In this document: positions 21,995-27,587 of the stretch, one piece after another
Layout of the letters: every line of letters starts with the position of its first letter
Numbering within the stretch: the stretch's first letter is position 1
Assembly (NCBI RefSeq): GCF_025567195.1
Contig: NZ_JAOQJF010000036.1
Span: 1 to 27,587, forward strand
Source of the DNA: Alitiscatomonas aceti
GTDB taxonomy: Bacteria > Bacillota > Clostridia > Lachnospirales > Lachnospiraceae
DNA: 27,587 bases
Direction: 5' to 3'
Position numbers and translations under genes: made by a program
Notes under the pieces: model-generated
Told to the model about the DNA's origin: nothing
The model's input: the letters and a program-made list of their open reading frames with translations, nothing else
Databases searched by the model: none

Positions 21995-22921
21995 ATGCTG
22001 AAATACATCGGCCGGCGGCTGCTCATGATGATCCCAGTCATGCTGGGAGTTATTCTGATTGTTTTTACTTTAATGTATATCACTCCCGGTGACCCTGTGG
22101 ATACACTTCTTGGAGATGATGCAACTCCTGAAATGGCAGAACAGCTGCGGGAAGAACTTGGACTCAACGGTACCTATATTGAACGGTTAGGTAAATATCT
22201 GGTAAATCTGGCCCACGGAGATCTCGGGATCTGTTACTCCACAAAGCAGCCTGTCATGGACCGAATTATCCAGACCTTTCCCAATTCTCTAAAACTTGCG
22301 GGATGCTCTGTGCTTCTTTCTGTTGCGATTGGGCTGACTCTTGGTATCGTATCTGCTGTAAAGCAGTATTCTCTTTTTGATAATATCGCTATGACTCTGG
22401 CCATGATCGGAAATGCCATGCCGAACTTCTGGCAAGGACTCCTCCTAATGCTTCTGTTCGCGCTGCACTGGAAGATACTCCCAGCATCTGGCTTTGATGG
22501 ATGGACATATATGATCCTTCCCGCGATTACCATTGGTACCAGTTCTGCAGCGGCTGTCGCCAGAATGACCCGATCCAGTATGCTGGAGGTCATCCGGCAG
22601 GACTACATTACAACTGCTGAGGCAAAGGGCCAGACGGAACTGAAAATCATTATCTTCCATGCCCTTAAAAATGCCCTGATTCCTGTTATTACCACCATCG
22701 GCATCCAGTTTGGCCATCTTCTTGGCGGTGCTGTGCTGACAGAATCCATTTTTGCAGTGCCAGGCGTTGGAAAGATGATGGTTGATGCCATCAAGGCAAG
22801 GAACTATCCCGTTGTCCAGGGCGGTGTACTTATGGTAGCCCTCACATTCAGCCTTGTAAACCTGGCCGTGGATATCCTGTACGCTTTTGTTGATCCACGA
22901 ATCCGTTCACAGTACAAGTAA
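21995..22921 (+). CDS. dppB: Peptide ABC transporter permease, DppB type
   Basis: Protein of 308 residues from ATG 21995, behind AAGGAGG; the frame extends up to 21938 through the hairpin but MLKYIGRRLLMMIPVMLGVI is the family start. About six membrane helices, with the first at 10-30. The family signature ITPGDPVDTLLG follows. The cytoplasmic coupling loop is DYITTAEAKGQTELKIIIFH, where EA and G contact the ATPases. GVLTESIFAVPGVGKM-like sequence (AVLTESIFAVPGVGKMMVDA) is typical for DppB. It forms the membrane channel with DppC. Confidence 0.95.
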   Translation: MLKYIGRRLLMMIPVMLGVILIVFTLMYITPGDPVDTLLGDDATPEMAEQLREELGLNGTYIERLGKYLVNLAHGDLGICYSTKQPVMDRIIQTFPNSLKLAGCSVLLSVAIGLTLGIVSAVKQYSLFDNIAMTLAMIGNAMPNFWQGLLLMLLFALHWKILPASGFDGWTYMILPAITIGTSSAAAVARMTRSSMLEVIRQDYITTAEAKGQTELKIIIFHALKNALIPVITTIGIQFGHLLGGAVLTESIFAVPGVGKMMVDAIKARNYPVVQGGVLMVALTFSLVNLAVDILYAFVDPRIRSQYK

Positions 22922-22933
22922 GGGGGTGGCAAT

Positions 22934-23827
22934 ATGGAAAAAACAAAGGATTTAACATCATCCTCTGAGGCTGGTTCCATCAAAAAACGAAGTCAGGTCA
23001 AGGAGGTATGGAGACGGTTCTGCCGAAATAAACAGGCCATGGTCGGTATGTGCATGCTTCTTCTGCTGATCTTTGCCGCTATTTTTGCTGACATCATAGC
23101 GCCCTATGATCCCGTGGAGCAGGACATTATCAACCGTTTAAAACCACCGTCATCTGCCCATTGGTTCGGAACCGACGAACTGGGACGCGATATTTTCAGC
23201 CGTATTCTCTATGGAAGCCGTATTTCCCTCACTGTCGGTCTGATTGCCGTAGGACTCTCCAGCATTGTTGGCTGCGCCCTTGGAGCCATAGCTGGATATT
23301 ATGGCGGCGTACTTGACAATATAATTATGCGATGTACTGACGTACTAATGGCAATTCCCAGCATTCTTCTAAATATTTCCATTGTAGCAGCGTTGGGAAC
23401 CGGACTCCAGAATGTAATGATCGCCATAGGAATTTCCAGTGTTCCTGCCTACTGCCGTATTATGCGTGCATCCCTTCTTTCATTGAAGGAACAGGAATTT
23501 GTAGACGCTTCCCGTGCAGCCGGGGCCAGTGACGTTCATATTATCATCCATCATATTCTTCCAAACAGCCTTGCCCCTCTGATCGTTCAGGCGACTTTAA
23601 AAATTGGCGGTGCGATTCTTTCCTGTGCCAGTATGAGCTTTATCGGCCTCGGGATTGTACCTCCTACACCAGAGTGGGGCGCGATGCTCTCCACTGGAAG
23701 GGATTTTTTAAGGGATGCGCCGCATCTGACTGCTTTCCCTGGAATGGCTATCATGTTCGCTGTATTTGCCATGAACTTAATGGGTGATGGGCTGCGGGAT
23801 GCGCTGGATCCCAAGCTGAAAAACTAG
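22934..23827 (+). CDS. dppC: Peptide ABC transporter permease, DppC type
   Basis: Protein of 297 residues, 12 bp after dppB, behind GGGGGTGG. A charged N-terminal tail (1-35) precedes the first helix (about 36-55). FGTDELGRDIFSRILYGSRI is the DppC/OppC signature and sits between the first two helices. The coupling loop reads FVDASRAAGASDVHIIIHHI. The C-terminus has GLGIVPPTPEWGAMLSTG and MNLMGDGLRDALDPKLKN, both usual for the family. About six membrane helices in all. It pairs with DppB. Confidence 0.95.
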   Translation: MEKTKDLTSSSEAGSIKKRSQVKEVWRRFCRNKQAMVGMCMLLLLIFAAIFADIIAPYDPVEQDIINRLKPPSSAHWFGTDELGRDIFSRILYGSRISLTVGLIAVGLSSIVGCALGAIAGYYGGVLDNIIMRCTDVLMAIPSILLNISIVAALGTGLQNVMIAIGISSVPAYCRIMRASLLSLKEQEFVDASRAAGASDVHIIIHHILPNSLAPLIVQATLKIGGAILSCASMSFIGLGIVPPTPEWGAMLSTGRDFLRDAPHLTAFPGMAIMFAVFAMNLMGDGLRDALDPKLKN

Positions 23828-23840
23828 GGGGTGAATCTGA

Positions 23841-24809
23841 ATGAATGAGCACACAAACCTTTTAGAAATTAAGGACCTTACAGTGCACTATGTGACTGTG
23901 GACGGTACCGTCCATGCTGTTGAAAATCTGAATCTTACTCTTCCCGAAGGAAAAACCCTGGGACTGGTGGGGGAAACAGGCGCTGGAAAAACTACAACCG
24001 TTAAAGCAATCATGCAGATTCTCCCGGATCCGCCTGCAAAAATCCTAAATGGAGAAGTAATTTTCTGCGGGGAAGATCTTCTGAAAAAAAACAAAAAATC
24101 CATGAGAAAAATCCGTGGAAAACAGATTTCCATGATCTTCCAGGACCCCATGACCTCTCTGAATCCTGTGATCACAGTTGGAGAACAGATTATGGAGGTA
24201 ATCCGGCTCCACGATAAAAAAATGAGTAAGAAGGATGCTTATACCAAGGCCTGCGAAATGCTGGAACTTGTAGGAATTAAAGCGGACCGGGCTGGCGATT
24301 ATCCGCATCAGTTCTCCGGAGGTATGAAACAGCGTGTGATCATTGCCATGGCTCTGGCATGTAACCCCAGACTTCTTATTGCAGATGAACCCACCACTGC
24401 TTTGGATGTTACGATCCAGGCGCAGGTGCTGGAGCTGATGAGAAAACTTAAGGCCAAATACCAGACCTCCATGATCATGATCACCCACGATCTGGGAATC
24501 GTAGCAGAAATATGTGACTATGTAGCCGTTATGTACGCCGGTGAAATTGTAGAATACGGAAACAGAGAGCAATTATTCCATCGTCCATCCCATCCTTATA
24601 CAAAAGGCCTGTTTGCATGTATTCCAAATCTGATGGAGGAAGAGACTACATTGATTCCCATTGAAGGGATGACCCCTGATCCTACAAATCTTCCAACTGG
24701 CTGCCGTTTCCATCCCCGCTGTCCATATGCGACAGAAGAATGTTCAAAAACGAATCCTGCCAGTAAGGAAATCGAAAATGGGCACCATGTCAAGTGTCTG
24801 CACATATAA
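23841..24809 (+). CDS. dppD: Peptide ABC transporter ATPase, DppD type
   Basis: Protein of 322 residues, 13 bp after dppC, behind GGGGGTG. Walker A is GETGAGKT (44-51), the signature is FSGGM (158-162) and Walker B is LLIADEP with Asp182-Glu183. The C-terminal CRFHPRCPYATEEC segment belongs to the oligopeptide ATPase domain; in some relatives such cysteines hold an iron-sulphur cluster. It drives import from the cytoplasmic face as a heterodimer with DppF. All ATPase motifs are complete. Confidence 0.96.
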   Translation: MNEHTNLLEIKDLTVHYVTVDGTVHAVENLNLTLPEGKTLGLVGETGAGKTTTVKAIMQILPDPPAKILNGEVIFCGEDLLKKNKKSMRKIRGKQISMIFQDPMTSLNPVITVGEQIMEVIRLHDKKMSKKDAYTKACEMLELVGIKADRAGDYPHQFSGGMKQRVIIAMALACNPRLLIADEPTTALDVTIQAQVLELMRKLKAKYQTSMIMITHDLGIVAEICDYVAVMYAGEIVEYGNREQLFHRPSHPYTKGLFACIPNLMEEETTLIPIEGMTPDPTNLPTGCRFHPRCPYATEECSKTNPASKEIENGHHVKCLHI

Positions 24810-24823
24810 AGGAGGGATTGACC

Positions 24824-25780
24824 ATGAGTGAAAATATATTGGAAGTCCGTCATTTGAAAAAATATTTTCCGACCAAACGCGGACTGCTCCATGCGGTTGA
24901 CGATGTAAATTTCTCCATTAAAAAAGGTACTACCATGGGGTTGGTCGGAGAATCCGGATGCGGAAAGTCAACGGTTGGCCGTCTGATCTTAAGGCTTACG
25001 GAAGCGACAGATGGGGAAATCCTCTTTTATGACGACGATATCAGAAAATACGACCGTGAAAAAATGCGTCACACACGGAGAAGGCTCCAGATTGTTTTCC
25101 AGGATCCCTACGCTTCTTTAGACGGAAGAAAAAGCATTTTTGAAAGTATCGCCGAGCCTCTCCAGGTTCAAAAAATATATCAGAACAAAAAAGAAATGGA
25201 AGAAAAAGTTTATGAGCTCATGGCTACTGCCGGCCTTGCCAGACGCCTTGCCAATTCATACCCTCATGAACTGGACGGCGGCAGAAGACAGCGTGTTGGA
25301 ATTGCGCGGGCCCTGGCCTTAAACCCAGACTTTCTTGTTCTCGATGAGCCGGTTTCCGCATTAGATGTCTCTATTCAGGCGCAGGTATTGAATCTGATGG
25401 AACAGCTCCAGGAACAGATGGGACTCACCTATTTGTTTATTTCCCATGATCTAAGCGTTGTAAAACATATCAGTGATGAAATCGCTGTTATGTATCTGGG
25501 ACAGATTGTTGAAAAAGCTGAATGCAAGGATCTTTTTAAGCATCCATCCCATCCTTATACCCAGGCTCTGCTGAGTGCAGTTCCAATCCCATCGATTGAT
25601 TATCATGTGGACCGGATCGTGCTGGAAGGTGATGTCCCAAGTCCCATCAATCCATCCCCTGGCTGCCGCTTTGCCGGAAGGTGCCGTTTCTGCAAGGAAA
25701 AATGCCGTCACGAAACACCCGAATTAAAGGATATTGGAAATGGTCATATGGTTGCCTGCCATTTTGTGGGTGAATTCTAA
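24824..25780 (+). CDS. dppF: Peptide ABC transporter ATPase, DppF type
   Basis: Protein of 318 residues from ATG 24824; the AAGGAGGG site overlaps the dppD stop. Walker A is GESGCGKS (42-49), Walker B LVLDEP with Asp174-Glu175. The ABC signature reads LDGGR (150-154) where most transporters have LSGGQ; the serine that contacts the gamma phosphate is an aspartate. I recall this variant in other DppF-like proteins, so it need not be inactive. The C-terminal CRFAGRCRFCKEKC segment resembles that of DppD. Partner of DppD. Confidence 0.95.
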   Translation: MSENILEVRHLKKYFPTKRGLLHAVDDVNFSIKKGTTMGLVGESGCGKSTVGRLILRLTEATDGEILFYDDDIRKYDREKMRHTRRRLQIVFQDPYASLDGRKSIFESIAEPLQVQKIYQNKKEMEEKVYELMATAGLARRLANSYPHELDGGRRQRVGIARALALNPDFLVLDEPVSALDVSIQAQVLNLMEQLQEQMGLTYLFISHDLSVVKHISDEIAVMYLGQIVEKAECKDLFKHPSHPYTQALLSAVPIPSIDYHVDRIVLEGDVPSPINPSPGCRFAGRCRFCKEKCRHETPELKDIGNGHMVACHFVGEF

Positions 25781-25806
25781 ATCAAAAGATGAGAAAGGAA
25801 GAAAAT

Positions 25807-26748
25807 ATGGAACTGCGATTGGAATCTTTCGTTCAGGATACAATTAAAAGAAAGCTGGATCTATACCATGTAGTCGTCCGTCAGCATGGAGAAATCATTG
25901 GTAAATTTGACTGGCGTGAAAACCGCAGGGAGGACATTCATTCTGTCAGCAAAAGTTTTCTCAGCATCGCCATCGGTATTGCCATTGATGAAGGGATCCT
26001 CCGGTTGGATGAAAAACCAGCTGAGATATTTTCTGATAAGCTTCCGGAAAGTCCATCCGAAAACTTACAGGCAATGACGATCCGAGATATGATCATGATG
26101 GCTACCGGACATGACCATTTTATTCTGCAAGGCTATTCTGCTTCTGATGACCGGCCTGTCAGGGATGCCATTGAAAATGACGACTGGGTTCAGTATGCTC
26201 TGGAATTTGACGTTCCGTATAAACCCGGGACCTACTGGAAATATAATAATTTCGGCCCATATCTGGCATCCGTTATCATTCAGGAACGGACCGGGGAACG
26301 TCTTGTGGATTGGTTAAAGCCCCGTCTGTTCACTCCCCTCGGCATACGCAATCCTCAGTGGCTGGAATCTGTAAAAGGATATACTCTGGGATGCGGCGGG
26401 CTTCATCTTTCCACAGAAGAATTATCCAGATTTGGGCAGCTTTGTCTTAATAAAGGCCAATGGGAAGGAAAGCAGCTGGTTTCTGCCTCCTGGATCGAGG
26501 AAGCCACTGCCTGCCAGATTTCTAATAAAATCGAGGGAAAAGTCCAGCATCCCGATGAATGCGCCGGATATGGATACTTTTTCTGGAGATGTTCCAGAGA
26601 TAATGCATACTGTGGAAATGGTTATGCCGGACAGAGAATTTTTGTCTTACCGGAGCAGGATGCCTGTATTGCTGTTACTGCCCATGAATTTAACTCTGGA
26701 TCTGTTTCTGACTGCGTATGGAACCATATCGTTCCCCAGCTAAAATAA
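25807..26748 (+). CDS. Cytoplasmic serine hydrolase, beta-lactamase/PBP fold
   Basis: Protein of 313 residues from ATG 25807, behind AAAGGAAG; ATG 25789 is further from any ribosome site. Motifs of PF00144-type enzymes: SVSK (46-49) with nucleophile Ser46 and Lys49, YNN (146-148), and GNGYAGQR (270-277) in place of the KTG/HTG strand. No signal peptide is present, so it works in the cytoplasm. Known relatives are D-aminopeptidases, esterases, aminohexanoate-dimer hydrolases and class C beta-lactamases. Last gene of the dpp operon, 26 bp after dppF, so it probably cleaves what the transporter imports. Substrate is unknown; peptides with D-residues or unusual amide bonds are a guess. Confidence 0.9.
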   Translation: MELRLESFVQDTIKRKLDLYHVVVRQHGEIIGKFDWRENRREDIHSVSKSFLSIAIGIAIDEGILRLDEKPAEIFSDKLPESPSENLQAMTIRDMIMMATGHDHFILQGYSASDDRPVRDAIENDDWVQYALEFDVPYKPGTYWKYNNFGPYLASVIIQERTGERLVDWLKPRLFTPLGIRNPQWLESVKGYTLGCGGLHLSTEELSRFGQLCLNKGQWEGKQLVSASWIEEATACQISNKIEGKVQHPDECAGYGYFFWRCSRDNAYCGNGYAGQRIFVLPEQDACIAVTAHEFNSGSVSDCVWNHIVPQLK

Positions 26749-26770
26749 AACCTTACATAGACGGATCCGA

Positions 26771-26802
26771 TGTCCCCAGTTCCTTCCCAGGCACTGGGGA
26801 CA
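26771..26802 (+). terminator. Hairpin after the dpp operon, probable terminator
   Basis: TGTCCCCAGT (26771-26780) pairs perfectly with ACTGGGGACA (26793-26802) around 12 nt. The downstream sequence is only moderately T-rich, so termination may be incomplete. Confidence 0.6.
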
Positions 26803-26906
26803 ATCTGTATATTTCCATCCATAACATATCTATCTTTATTTGCAGGAATACTTACAATCCATATCCGCAGCACTAACAGGTCAATCATCTATAATCCGTG
26901 CAAATC

Positions 26907-26935
26907 TTGCATAGGGTTGTGCTATCTGCTACAAT
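26907..26935 (+). promoter_or_regulatory. Promoter of the NimA-like gene
   Basis: TTGCAT (26907-26912), a 17-bp spacer and TACAAT (26930-26935) lie 55 bp before the start. Confidence 0.65.
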
Positions 26936-26990
26936 AACACTACTATCTAAATTCCTTTTTCATAATATATCAGCCAAAGGAGGACTCCCT

Positions 26991-27491
26991 ATGTTCCGCA
27001 GTATGAGGCGTTCCAGACAGCAGCTGGAAAACGATGAAACCATTAAAATCCTGCGTTCCGGCACCACCGGCGTTCTTGGACTGACCGGTGACGACGGCTA
27101 TCCCTATACGGTTCCCATCAACTATGTATACGAGGATGGGAAAATTTATTTTCATGGTGCGAGATCGGGCCACAAATACGATTCCATAAAAAACCATGAC
27201 AAGGTGTCCTTATGCGTAATTGAAAAAGAGGACATTATAAAGGAGGAGCTTACCACATATTTTCGCAGCGTGATCCTGTTCGGACGTGCCAGGATCCTGG
27301 AAACAGACGAGGAGATCCTCCATGCCGCCAGGGTCTTCAGCCTCCGATACAACGCAGACCGGGATTTTGTGGAAAAAGAGATCCAGAACGAATGGAGCAA
27401 TCTGTGCTGTGTGGAGATTTCCATTGAGCATATGACCGGGAAAGAGGCCATCGAGCTGACCCGTGCCCGCAGCAATGAAGTGCTATACTAA
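26991..27491 (+). CDS. Pyridoxamine-phosphate-oxidase-fold flavoprotein, NimA-like
   Basis: Protein of 166 residues from ATG 26991, seven bases after AAAGGAGG (26976-26983); the frame is open further upstream to 26898 across the promoter. The split barrel is seen in TTGVLGLTGDDGYPYTVPIN (24-43), then YFHGARSGHKYDSIKNHDKV, typical of the 5-nitroimidazole-reductase-like branch of the PNPOx family, which binds FMN or haem. Such proteins may reduce nitro compounds; most have unknown physiological roles. It is a single gene lying between the dpp module and an insertion sequence that starts right after its stop. Resistance to metronidazole cannot be claimed. Confidence 0.88.
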   Translation: MFRSMRRSRQQLENDETIKILRSGTTGVLGLTGDDGYPYTVPINYVYEDGKIYFHGARSGHKYDSIKNHDKVSLCVIEKEDIIKEELTTYFRSVILFGRARILETDEEILHAARVFSLRYNADRDFVEKEIQNEWSNLCCVEISIEHMTGKEAIELTRARSNEVLY

Positions 27492-27587
27492 TGTTGTAAC
27501 AGGAGTGGCTAATAAGATATAATCAATCTTATAAAGAAAAGAGGTACACATTATGCCACAGAGTTACACCCCTGAATTTAAAAAGAA
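27492..27587 (+). mobile_element. Left end of an insertion sequence, IS3-like (partial)
   Basis: Sequence beginning TGTTGTAAC directly after the preceding stop contains a promoter (TTGTAA 27494-27499, 18-bp spacer, TATAAT 27518-27523) and a transposase start at 27553. The exact left end is inferred from the TG common to IS3 elements; the right end is outside the window. Confidence 0.5.
27553..27587 (+). CDS. Transposase OrfA, IS3-type, first codons (partial)
   Basis: Only 11 codons are visible, MPQSYTPEFKK, behind GAGGT (27541-27545). This start is familiar from the small helix-turn-helix OrfA of IS3-type elements in Clostridia, which binds the element ends and fuses to OrfB by frameshifting. 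The reading frame runs off the window, so completeness cannot be judged. With so few residues the family is a recognition-based guess. Confidence 0.55.
   Translation, partial: MPQSYTPEFKK

Noticed and set aside
24045..24572. 175-residue minus-strand frame inside dppD
   Set aside because: It is a shadow of the ATPase gene with no start signals or family likeness.
25268..25290. DppF as an inactive ATPase because of LDGG
   Set aside because: Walker A and B are intact and, from memory, this variant occurs in other DppF-like proteins, so inactivity cannot be claimed.
26991..27491. Metronidazole resistance gene (nim)
   Set aside because: Only fold-level likeness to NimA is seen; many family members have no role in resistance.

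Overview
The window looks like a chromosome segment of a Gram-positive anaerobe of the class Clostridia, most likely Lachnospiraceae (clostridial cluster XIVa). The basis is strong AGGAGG-type ribosome binding sites, sigma-A promoters with 17-bp spacers, a bacterial V/A-type ATPase operon, a SigV/RsiV-like lysozyme-stress pair, and an oligopeptide ABC operon with a lipobox-bearing binding protein. Genus assignment is inference.

Left part (1-2384): a truncated 5' fragment of trmB on the minus strand, cut at about position 120. Next is a plus-strand membrane protein with an N-terminal DUF4145-like helical region and a C-terminal SH3b domain, closed by a strong terminator. A minus-strand LysR regulator follows, divergent from the ATPase operon.

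Central operon (2539-11822): nine V-type ATPase subunits in the order G/H, C, I, K, F, E, A, B, D. A DUF1461/TIGR01906 membrane protein, probably a lipoprotein intramolecular transacylase (Lit), overlaps the D-subunit gene by 4 bp. The predicted transcript begins in a stem-loop that abuts the first ribosome binding site. A D-Ala-D-Ala carboxypeptidase follows with its own promoter.

Middle accessory genes (13500-19043): a DnaQ/KapD-type exonuclease with a C-terminal cysteine cluster and an apparently leaderless promoter; a GC-rich repeat-bearing spacer; a calcineurin-like phosphoesterase; a VOC (glyoxalase-fold) protein; an ECF sigma factor with its RsiV-like anti-sigma factor, preceded by an ECF-type promoter and 20/21-bp CCGG iterons; and a zinc alcohol dehydrogenase.

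Right part (19144-26748): a more AT-rich module, comprising a LysR regulator divergent from a dppABCDF-type peptide transporter and a cytoplasmic serine beta-lactamase-fold hydrolase. An 18-bp palindrome lies where a LysR operator is expected. This is best read as a regulated peptide or amide uptake-and-hydrolysis unit. A NimA-like flavin-fold protein and the first codons of an IS3-type transposase gene close the window.

No rRNA, tRNA or CRISPR array was recognised. Most genes are known families. The most interesting points are the Lit-ATPase coupling, the iterons at the sigV promoter, the GC-rich repeat spacer, the leaderless exonuclease gene, and the transporter-hydrolase module.
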